Source: Paracoccaceae bacterium (GTDB lineage: Bacteria > Pseudomonadota > Alphaproteobacteria > Rhodobacterales > Rhodobacteraceae). From it: 12,338 nt of DNA. This document shows, piece after piece, positions 7,281-12,338 of the stretch; positions within the stretch are counted from its first letter, which is position 1, and the number at the start of each line of letters is the position of its first letter. The stretch covers positions 1 to 12,338 of the forward strand of contig JAFIEC010000062.1 of assembly GCA_020832725.1 (NCBI GenBank), written 5' to 3'. The translations under genes were made by a program, and so were the position numbers. A model generated the notes under the pieces. It was not told the DNA's origin. It did no database searches and worked only from the letters and a program-made list of their open reading frames with translations.

Positions 7281-7296
7281 CTTGATGCAGGTCAAG
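7281..7296. promoter_or_regulatory. FnrL/FNR-type box upstream of the DUF465 gene
   Basis: CTTGAT-GCAG-GTCAAG is one mismatch from a perfect FNR-family palindrome (TTGAT-N4-ATCAA). It lies 55 bases before the ATG. A class II activator site centred at -41.5 would put the start of transcription near 7330. The hexamer at the matching -10 position (7318-7323, CAATCT) is poor but keeps A at -11 and T at -7, as expected for an activator-dependent promoter. Family knowledge: FnrL activates such sites under low oxygen in Rhodobacter and Paracoccus. Confidence 0.6.
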
Positions 7297-7350
7297 GAAT
7301 CCGCTGCGCGACTCGCCCAATCTGGTGTCAACCAAAGGGTGGAGGCAGAC

Positions 7351-7590
7351 ATGAGCCATGTTCCCCATGAACTGGCAGAGGAATTCCCGGAACACGTCGC
7401 GACGATTTCGCACCTCAAGCAGAGTGATGCCCATTTCGCCCGGCTGTTCGACAGCTATCACGAGATCAACCGCGCCATCCATCGCGCCGAGACCCATGTC
7501 GAGCCGGTCTCCGAGGCGGTCGAACAGGAGATGCGGCGCAAGCGCCTGGCGCTGAAGGACGAGATCTACAGCTTCCTCCGCGCGGCCTGA
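7351..7590 (+). CDS. YdcH/DUF465 family small protein
   Basis: A 79-residue, charged, mostly helical cytoplasmic protein. The segment FPEHVATISHLKQSDAHF followed by YHEINRAIHR is typical of the DUF465/YdcH family (one member per genome is often annotated ydcH). Two helices, roughly residues 8-45 and 50-77, probably form a hairpin coiled coil. The biochemical function is not established. GGAGG at 7341-7345 sets the ATG at 7351. Extension of the frame back to 7237 would run through the FNR-type box and is rejected. It is a single-gene unit with terminators on both sides and a likely oxygen-responsive promoter. Confidence 0.9.
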   Translation: MSHVPHELAEEFPEHVATISHLKQSDAHFARLFDSYHEINRAIHRAETHVEPVSEAVEQEMRRKRLALKDEIYSFLRAA

Positions 7591-7615
7591 CCGGGCCGCG
7601 CCTCCCTGAGCCTGA

Positions 7616-7644
7616 GGGCGGACTTCGGTCCGCCCGTTTTTTTT
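7616..7644 (+). terminator. intrinsic terminator after the DUF465 gene
   Basis: An 8-bp perfect stem, GGGCGGAC (7616-7623) with GTCCGCCC (7628-7635), closed by the very stable TTCG tetraloop and followed by G and eight T residues (7637-7644). It is a textbook rho-independent terminator 25 bases after the stop codon. Confidence 0.95.
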
Positions 7645-7681
7645 CGGGAAACGTCGGCAGCGATCCGGCGCGGGCGGTTTG

Positions 7682-8170
7682 TCAGCCGGCCTGTTCCGAG
7701 GTCTCGTCTGTCCCGGCACCCTCGTTCGTGCCTTCCACCTCGGCCTGGAAGCGCTCGAAGAACTGATCGGCCATCTTGCGGGCAAAGCCGTCGATCAGCC
7801 GGGATCCAAGCTGCGCCAGCTTGCCGCCCACCTTGGCGTCGACCTCATAGGAGAGCTCTGTCCCGCCGTCCTCGGCATCGGCCAGCCGCACGTCGGCCCC
7901 GCCCTTGGCAAAACCCGCCACGCCGCCCTTGCCCTCGCCCTCGATGCGATAGCTGACGCCCGGCACCACATCGGACAGCCCGACCGCGCCCTTGAACGTG
8001 GCCTTCACAGGGCCGACCTTTTGCGTCACGACGGCCTCGAACCCCTCTTCGGGGCTCCCGGTCAGCTCGGAGCAGCCGGGGATGCAGGCGCGCAGCACCT
8101 CCGGGTCGTTCAGCGCCTCCCAGACACGGGAGCGCTCTGCGGCGATGGTGCGGCTGCCGGTGAGTTGCAT
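7682..8170 (-). CDS. SRPBCC-superfamily protein, CoxG (CO dehydrogenase subunit G)-like
   Basis: A 162-residue START/SRPBCC-fold protein of the CoxG family (COG3427). The opening MQLTGSRTIAAERSRVWEALNDPEVLRACIPG, split here as MQLTGSRTIAAERSRVW and ALNDPEVLRACIPG, and the late GKLAQLGSRLIDG with ADQFFERF (about 116-141) are family hallmarks. Characterised CoxG proteins sit in CO dehydrogenase (cox) gene clusters and carry a C-terminal membrane anchor. This one ends in an acidic Gly/Thr/Glu tail with no hydrophobic segment, and no coxMSL genes are nearby, so a CO-oxidation role is not supported. It may bind a hydrophobic ligand. AAGGAG (8177-8182) supports the start. It lies 66 bases downstream of pccR on the same strand, so it could be co-transcribed. 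Confidence 0.85.
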   Translation of the reverse strand: MQLTGSRTIAAERSRVWEALNDPEVLRACIPGCSELTGSPEEGFEAVVTQKVGPVKATFKGAVGLSDVVPGVSYRIEGEGKGGVAGFAKGGADVRLADAEDGGTELSYEVDAKVGGKLAQLGSRLIDGFARKMADQFFERFQAEVEGTNEGAGTDETSEQAG

Positions 8171-8182
8171 GGGATTCTCCTT

Positions 8183-8196
8183 GATGGCGCGCCATC
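8183..8196. repeat. perfect 14-bp palindrome upstream of the coxG-like gene
   Basis: GATGGCGCGCCATC reads the same on both strands and abuts the ribosome-binding site of the coxG-like gene. It could be an operator or a tight RNA hairpin that affects translation. Chance in GC-rich DNA is also possible. Confidence 0.4.
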
Positions 8197-8240
8197 CTAG
8201 GAGGCGGGGCCGGGGGGCGCAACCAGCCCCGGCCGCCTAG
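8197..8240 (-). repeat. long imperfect inverted repeat spanning the pccR stop codon
   Basis: The arms run from CTAGG (8197-8201) with GGCGGGGCCGGGG to CCCCGGCCGCCTAG (8227-8240), with small bulges. In RNA they would give a GC-rich hairpin between pccR and the coxG-like gene. No T-run follows, so it is more likely an RNA-stability or partial-attenuation element than a strong terminator. Confidence 0.45.
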
Positions 8241-9625
8241 ATGCGATAGGGCAGCAGCCCCCGCGCCTGGGGGTCGATCCGCATGCGCCCCTCCAGCGGG
8301 GGCACGGCGCGCTGGTGGCAATCGGCCCGCTCGCAGATGCGGCAGGAGATGCCGATGGGCTGGTAGGCCGCGTCGCGTCCAAGGTCGAGATCATCGGCAT
8401 AGACAAGCGCGCCCGCATGCACGACCTCGCAGCCCAGGCCCATGGCAAAGCGGCGCACCGGCGCGCGCCATGCGCCCCCGGGCTTGGAGATGTCCCGCGC
8501 CAGACAGAAATAGCGCACGCCATCGGGCGTTTCGGCCAATTGGCGAAGGAAACGGCCCGGTGTCTCGAAGGCCTGATGGACATTCCACAGCGGGCAGGCC
8601 CCGCCAAAGCGGGCGAATTGCAGGCGGGTCGCGGAATGGCGCTTGGTGATGGTGCCGGCCTGATCCACCCGGACGAAGAAGAACGGCACGCCCCGCGCAC
8701 CGGGCCGCTGCAGGGTGGACAGGCGATGTGCCACCTGCTCGATCGAGGCGCCGAAGCGCTCGGCCAGCCGCTCCAGGTCGTGACGGGTGGAGCGGGCGGC
8801 GGCGAGGAAGGGGCCATAGGGCATCATCGCCGCCCCGGCGAAGTAATTGGCCAGCCCCACCCGGGCGATGTCGCGGGCCTCGTCCGATCCGAAGCGTGCT
8901 TCGCGCAGCACCGCCTCGATCAGGTCGCCATGGGTCTCCTGGGCGGTGTGGTGCAGCATCTGGAACAGCTGTGTCTCGGGCGGGCTGGCGGCCGAGAGCA
9001 TGAGCGTTCGGCTGCGCGGCTCATAGCGGCGCAGGTCGGGGCCGTGGTGCAGGCTGACCCGCACCCCCAGCGCCTGCAGCGCCGCCCGGGCCGCGTCGGT
9101 GCCCAGCCCGATCCGGCCCGCGAAATCCTCGGCCGCGCGATCGATGGCATCGACGTAATTGTCGCAATAGTGAAAGAAGTCGCGCACCTCTTCCCAGGGG
9201 GAGGGGGCGGCCCCGCTGCCCTGTCGGCCTAGCGCCGCGTCCAGCGTGATCAGCCGCTCCTGTGCCTGCCGATAGGCACGATGCAGCATCAGGAAGGCAT
9301 GGGCCATGCGCGGCGCATTCGCCGCTGTCAGCCGCAGGTCGGACAAGGCGGGGGGCGTGTCGCCAAAGACCGGGTCGGCCAGGGCCTCGCGCAGGTCGGT
9401 GATCACCCGCTCGCTGTCGCCTGCGGCCAGTTCCGTGACATCGAGGCCGAATTCCCGCGCCAGCGCCAGCACCACCCGCGACGAGACGGGACGGTTGTTG
9501 TTCTCCATCTGGTTGAGATAGGGCAACGACACGCCCAGCCTTGTGGCAAAGGCCTTCTGCGTCAGCTCCAGCCGCTGGCGCATCTCGCGCAGCTTGACCC
9601 CGGCATAGACCTTGCCCGCGCGCAT
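8237..9625 (-). CDS. pccR: PccR-type short-chain fatty acyl-CoA regulator (ScfR family)
   Basis: DNA-binding regulator of propionyl-CoA assimilation. The 462-residue product has an XRE-type helix-turn-helix at about residues 10-65 (KLREMRQRLELTQKAFA, then SLPYLNQMENNNRPVS). A middle domain resembles IrrE/ImmA metallopeptidases but lacks HExxH (LHHTAQETHGD at about 224-233). A C-terminal DUF2083-type domain follows, with ACPLW (Cys344), GLGCE (Cys399) and CRICERADCH (Cys428, 431, 436). This is the ScfR layout (RamB, PrpR, MccR, PccR). PccR of R. sphaeroides controls pccB, and pccB is close by here. I chose the ATG at 9625, backed by GGAGGGG at 9629-9635, over an upstream TTG at 9655 that lies in the likely operator. 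TTTGCAAA-like sites before this gene and pccB suggest autoregulation and control of pccB. Confidence 0.9.
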   Translation of the reverse strand: MRAGKVYAGVKLREMRQRLELTQKAFATRLGVSLPYLNQMENNNRPVSSRVVLALAREFGLDVTELAAGDSERVITDLREALADPVFGDTPPALSDLRLTAANAPRMAHAFLMLHRAYRQAQERLITLDAALGRQGSGAAPSPWEEVRDFFHYCDNYVDAIDRAAEDFAGRIGLGTDAARAALQALGVRVSLHHGPDLRRYEPRSRTLMLSAASPPETQLFQMLHHTAQETHGDLIEAVLREARFGSDEARDIARVGLANYFAGAAMMPYGPFLAAARSTRHDLERLAERFGASIEQVAHRLSTLQRPGARGVPFFFVRVDQAGTITKRHSATRLQFARFGGACPLWNVHQAFETPGRFLRQLAETPDGVRYFCLARDISKPGGAWRAPVRRFAMGLGCEVVHAGALVYADDLDLGRDAAYQPIGISCRICERADCHQRAVPPLEGRMRIDPQARGLLPYRI

Positions 9626-9628
9626 CGG

Positions 9629-9635
9629 CCCCTCC
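9629..9635 (-). promoter_or_regulatory. ribosome-binding site that sets the pccR start
   Basis: On the minus strand GGAGGGG precedes the ATG at 9625 by three bases. Homology to ScfR proteins begins right after this ATG (RAGKVYAGVKLRE). Confidence 0.7.
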
Positions 9636-9646
9636 GTGCCTGATGT

Positions 9647-9679
9647 GGTTTGCAAGGCTCAGCGTAGGCTTTGCAAACC
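9647..9679. promoter_or_regulatory. candidate PccR operator upstream of pccR
   Basis: GGTTTGCAA (9647-9655) and TTGCAAACC (9671-9679) are perfect 9-base reverse complements 15 bases apart. They contain TTTGCAAG (9649-9656) and TTTGCAAA (9670-9677), whose centres are 21 bases apart, about two helical turns. From memory, the published R. sphaeroides PccR site is a pair of TTTGCAAA-type elements. The spacing there may differ. The site lies 22-54 bases before the pccR ATG, a position suited to autoregulation. Confidence 0.65.
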
Positions 9680-9694
9680 CGCGCCGCAAGCGGC

Positions 9695-10939
9695 TCAGCC
9701 GCGCGGGGTCAGGCGGTTGGTCACCACGAGCGTGAGAAACGCCAGAACCGAGCAGACCATCATCAGCACGATCAGCGGATAGGGCCCCGTGTCCGGGGCC
9801 AGCAGCGCCCCTGCCAGCGTGGAGACGCCCGCCCCCCCGCCCAGCATGCTGGCGCCGCCCAGGCCCGCGGCCGTGCCCGCCAGCTGCGGGCGCACGGAGA
9901 GCATGGCGGCCATGGCATTGGGCAGCACCGCGCCGTTGCCTACCCCCACGAAGAAGCACAGCCCGAAGAAGGACGCCGGGTGGAAGACGCCCGACGCAAG
10001 CAGCACGAAGGACGCGGCCATGCCCAGCCCCATGATGGCCGCGCCGGACAGCGCCATGGGCGCGATGCCCAGCTGCATCGAAAAGCGGCCCGACAGGAAA
10101 TTGCCGACCAGATAGCCCAGGGCCGTGGGCATGAAATAAAGGCCCAGCTGCCCCGGCGTCAGGCCGAAATATTCGGTTCCGACATAGGGCGCGCCACCGA
10201 GGAAGGCGAAGAAGGCCCCTCCCGCAAAGGCCGCCGTCAGGCAATAGCCCCAGAAGCGGCGGGAGCGGAACAGGATCGGATAATCCCGCACCTGGTCGCG
10301 GAACCGACCGCCGCGATTGGCCGCCGTCTCGCCCAGGTCGGCCCAGGCCAGCAGCGTCACGGCAATGCCGCACAAGAGCAGGAAGATGAAGGAGGCCTGC
10401 CAGCCGAAAGCCTCGTCGAGCAGCCCGCCGATGGCCGGGCCGACCATCGGCACCACCGCCATGCCCATGGTGACATAGCCCAGCATCGAGGCGGCCTGCG
10501 CCTCGGGCACCATGTCGCGCACCACCGCGCGTGCCAGCACCAGCGCCGTCACGATGACCGCCTGACACATGCGGAAGAACAGGAATGTCTCGACATTGGG
10601 GGCCAGCAGCGTGCCGACGGTGGCGAGGGTGAAGAGAACGCATCCACCCAGGATCACGGGCCTGCGCCCGTAGCGGTCCGACAGGGGGCCGACGAACAGC
10701 TGCAACAGCCCGTTCACCGCCAGATACAGCGCCACCGAAAGCTGCATCACCTTGTAATCGGTGTCGAACCAGGCCGTCATGTTGGGAAGCGACGGCAGAA
10801 AGACGTTCATCGACAGCGTCGCCAGCCCGGTGAGCAGGATCAGGGTGATGATATGGGGCGGAGTCGTCCGATCGAGAAACCGGACAATGGGGCGCGGATG
10901 CATAAGGCGGTGATAGGGCCGGGGTGGCGGCTTGTCCAT
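9695..10939 (-). CDS. Bcr/CflA-type MFS efflux transporter
   Basis: Inner-membrane proton-driven exporter of the drug:H+ antiporter family, 414 residues with about 12 hydrophobic segments. Motif A is clear (GPLSDRYGRR, 84-93), as is the antiporter motif C (GMAVVPMVGPAIGG, 159-172). The opening PHIITLILLTGLATLSMNVF with LPSLPNM is typical of Bcr/CflA proteins. The substrate cannot be told from sequence. The start is uncertain: the ATG at 10939 adds 12 Pro/Arg-rich residues relative to the ATG at 10903, and neither has a good ribosome-binding site. It lies between pccR (69 bases downstream, same strand) and divergent pccB, sharing their control regions. A perfect palindrome (10966-10977) lies close to its start. 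Confidence 0.88.
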   Translation of the reverse strand: MDKPPPRPYHRLMHPRPIVRFLDRTTPPHIITLILLTGLATLSMNVFLPSLPNMTAWFDTDYKVMQLSVALYLAVNGLLQLFVGPLSDRYGRRPVILGGCVLFTLATVGTLLAPNVETFLFFRMCQAVIVTALVLARAVVRDMVPEAQAASMLGYVTMGMAVVPMVGPAIGGLLDEAFGWQASFIFLLLCGIAVTLLAWADLGETAANRGGRFRDQVRDYPILFRSRRFWGYCLTAAFAGGAFFAFLGGAPYVGTEYFGLTPGQLGLYFMPTALGYLVGNFLSGRFSMQLGIAPMALSGAAIMGLGMAASFVLLASGVFHPASFFGLCFFVGVGNGAVLPNAMAAMLSVRPQLAGTAAGLGGASMLGGGAGVSTLAGALLAPDTGPYPLIVLMMVCSVLAFLTLVVTNRLTPRG

Positions 10940-10965
10940 CAGGCCGGGGGATGGAGTCGCGGTTT

Positions 10966-10977
10966 TTCACGCGTGAA
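10966..10977. promoter_or_regulatory. perfect 12-bp palindrome between the MFS gene and pccB
   Basis: TTCACGCGTGAA is its own reverse complement. It lies 27 bases before the MFS ATG and is distinct from the TTTGCAAA-type elements nearer pccB. A second short repeat, CCATG-CAA-CATGG, is at 10986-10998. A repressor site for the exporter is plausible. No regulator for it is visible in the window. Confidence 0.4.
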
Positions 10978-11026
10978 GCATTCCGCCATGCAACATGGGG
11001 CGTTCCTGTTCCCCGCGCACCACGTA

Positions 11027-11074
11027 TTTGCAGATTGGCAGTATGCAAACCGGCCTTAGCTAATGCTTTGCAAA
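11027..11074. promoter_or_regulatory. cluster of candidate PccR boxes upstream of pccB
   Basis: Three related 8-mers: TTTGCAGA (11027-11034), TATGCAAA (11042-11049) and a perfect TTTGCAAA (11067-11074). The first two form the inverted repeat TTTGCA-N11-TGCAAA. The third lies inside a wider symmetry, GCTAAT (11059-11064) and ATTAGC (11074-11079). The cluster ends 69 bases before the pccB ATG. It shares its core with the elements upstream of pccR, the strongest evidence that one regulator acts at both. Confidence 0.65.
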
Positions 11075-11143
11075 TTAGCGAGGTTTCCCTTTCCCCGCCC
11101 GGCGAATTCGATATGGTCCGCCAACACAGACCCGGGAGGAGCC

Positions 11144-12338
11144 ATGAACGCGATCCTGAAGGAACTCGAGGCGCGCCGCGCCGCGGCCCGGCTGGGCGGC
11201 GGGCAGACGCGTATCGATGCCCAGCACGCCAGGGGCAAGCTGACCGCGCGGGAGCGGGTGGAGCTTCTGCTCGATGAGGGCAGCTTCGAGGAATACGACA
11301 CGTTCGTGGCCCATCGCTGCGTCGATTTCGGCATGGCCGGGAACCGGCCCTATGGTGACGGGGTGGTGACCGGCTGGGGCACGATCAACGGTCGTCAGGT
11401 CTATGTGTTCAGCCAGGATTTCACCGTCTTCGGCGGCTCCCTGTCGGAAACGCATGCCCAGAAGATCTGCAAGATCATGGATATGGCGGTGCAGAACGGC
11501 GCGCCGGTCATCGGCATCAACGACTCGGGCGGGGCCCGCATCCAGGAAGGTGTCGCCAGCCTTGCCGGCTATGCCGAGGTGTTCCAGCGCAACGTGCTGG
11601 CCTCGGGCGTGGTGCCCCAGATCAGCCTGATCATGGGCCCCTGCGCGGGCGGGGCCGTCTATTCGCCTGCGATGACCGATTTCATCTTCATGGTCCGCGA
11701 CAGCTCCTACATGTTCGTGACCGGGCCCGACGTGGTCAAGACCGTCACCAACGAGGTCGTCACCGCCGAGGAACTGGGCGGGGCCTCGACCCACACCACC
11801 CGCTCCTCCGTGGCCGACGGGGCCTGCGAGAACGACATCGAGCTGTTGCTGGAAACCCGGCGCCTGTTCGACTTCCTGCCCCTCAACAACCGCGAGAAGG
11901 CCCCTGTGCGGCCCTTCTTCGACGATCCCGAGCGGGTGGAGCCCAGCCTCGATACGCTGGTGCCCGAGAACCCCAACCAGCCCTATGACATGAAGGAGCT
12001 GATCCTCAAGCTGGCCGACGAGGGCGATTTCTTCGAAATCCAGAAGGATTTCGCCCGCAACATCGTCGTGGGCTTCATCCGGCTGGAGGGGCAGACCGTG
12101 GGCGTGGTGGCCAACCAGCCCATGGTGCTGGCCGGGTGCCTCGATATCGACAGCTCGCGCAAGGCCGCCCGCTTCGTGCGGTTCTGCGACGCCTTCGAGA
12201 TCCCGTTGCTGACGCTGGTGGACGTGCCCGGCTTTCTGCCTGGCACGGGGCAGGAATACGGCGGCGTGATCAAGCATGGCGCAAAGCTGCTCTATGCCTA
12301 TGCCGAGGCGACGGTGCCCAAGGTCACGGTGCTGACCC
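11144..12338 (+). CDS. pccB: propionyl-CoA carboxylase beta subunit (carboxyltransferase), N-terminal part
   Basis: Transfers the carboxyl group from biotin to propionyl-CoA to give methylmalonyl-CoA, in complex with the biotin-bearing alpha subunit. The first 398 residues of about 510 are present; the gene runs off the window. Visible hallmarks are RGKLTARERVELLLD (30-44), FSQDFTVFGGSLSE (89-102), SGGARIQEG (128-136), the oxyanion-hole region GPCAGGAVYSPA (165-176), and in the second crotonase-like domain VDVPGFLPGTGQEYGG (359-374, second oxyanion region). Close similarity to PccB rather than acetyl-CoA carboxylase AccD or methylcrotonyl-CoA carboxylase is clear from FVTGPDVVKTVTNE and the full-length N domain. 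The GGGAGGAG ribosome-binding site (11134-11141) sets the start. Upstream TTTGCAAA boxes and nearby pccR point to induction by propionyl-CoA. pccA is expected beyond the window. Confidence 0.95.
   Translation, partial: MNAILKELEARRAAARLGGGQTRIDAQHARGKLTARERVELLLDEGSFEEYDTFVAHRCVDFGMAGNRPYGDGVVTGWGTINGRQVYVFSQDFTVFGGSLSETHAQKICKIMDMAVQNGAPVIGINDSGGARIQEGVASLAGYAEVFQRNVLASGVVPQISLIMGPCAGGAVYSPAMTDFIFMVRDSSYMFVTGPDVVKTVTNEVVTAEELGGASTHTTRSSVADGACENDIELLLETRRLFDFLPLNNREKAPVRPFFDDPERVEPSLDTLVPENPNQPYDMKELILKLADEGDFFEIQKDFARNIVVGFIRLEGQTVGVVANQPMVLAGCLDIDSSRKAARFVRFCDAFEIPLLTLVDVPGFLPGTGQEYGGVIKHGAKLLYAYAEATVPKVTVLT

Noticed and set aside
7237..7350. N-terminal extension of the DUF465 protein by 38 codons
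   Set aside because: It would be translated from the tail of the upstream terminator and through the FNR-type box. Family similarity and GGAGG point to the ATG at 7351.
7616..7644. The DUF465 terminator as a two-way terminator also serving the coxG-like gene
   Set aside because: On the minus strand the hairpin is followed by TCAGGC, not a T-run, so only plus-strand termination is supported.
9021..11048. A 675-codon open frame on the minus strand
   Set aside because: It overlaps the MFS gene and pccR in another frame, is full of Arg/Gly/Ala as expected for high-GC shadow frames, and matches no family.
9671..11059. A 462-codon open frame on the plus strand opposite the MFS gene
   Set aside because: His/Gln/Arg-rich composition is typical of the antisense of a hydrophobic protein gene. 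The MFS reading has clear family motifs.
11075..12277. A 400-codon open frame on the minus strand opposite pccB
   Set aside because: It is antisense to the clear PccB reading, His/Asp/Gly-rich and without a family match.
1..12338. Mobile elements, CRISPR arrays, phage genes or a defence system
   Set aside because: No transposase, integrase, spaced direct repeats, tRNA-linked attachment site or defence-type protein was recognised. Base and codon use look even throughout.

Overview
High-GC chromosomal DNA from an alphaproteobacterium, most likely a member of the Rhodobacterales (Rhodobacter/Paracoccus/Rhodovulum-like). The assignment rests on the proteins: an ScfR-type PccR regulator close to propionyl-CoA carboxylase beta, the hflK-hflC-DUF2065-degP gene order, an FnrL-like box and the TATAAG-type -10 elements. 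No mobile element, CRISPR array, tRNA or rRNA was seen. Nearly all of the window is ordinary housekeeping sequence. The interest lies in the control regions.

Layout: 1-623 (minus) is the N-terminal part of ileS. It is divergent, across a 332-base control region, from a plus-strand series: rpiA (956-1744), gor (1780-3135), hflK (3194-4345), hflC (4345-5256), a DUF2065 small membrane protein (5262-5459) and a secreted Do/DegP-type protease (5662-7161), closed by a GC-rich hairpin terminator (7208-7238). A small YdcH/DUF465 gene (7351-7590) follows as its own unit, with an FnrL-like box upstream and a textbook terminator downstream. Three minus-strand genes come next: an SRPBCC/CoxG-like protein (7682-8170), the pccR regulator (8237-9625) and a Bcr/CflA-type MFS exporter (9695-10939). 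The window ends inside a divergently transcribed pccB (11144 onward).

How the genes work together: rpiA and gor serve the pentose-phosphate pathway and thiol redox balance. HflK, HflC and DegP are membrane and periplasmic protein quality control. The right part is a propionyl-CoA assimilation locus: pccB encodes the carboxyltransferase subunit, and pccR encodes the acyl-CoA-sensing regulator expected to control it. TTTGCAAA-like elements occur upstream of both pccB and pccR, which suggests PccR control of pccB and autoregulation. The exporter lies between pccR and pccB and shares the pccB upstream region.

The observations most worth checking are a possible leaderless uORF whose stop codon lies in a hairpin loop in the ileS leader, the mirrored ileS/rpiA promoters, the FnrL box, the PccR boxes, and several unexplained palindromes upstream of degP, the MFS gene and the coxG-like gene.
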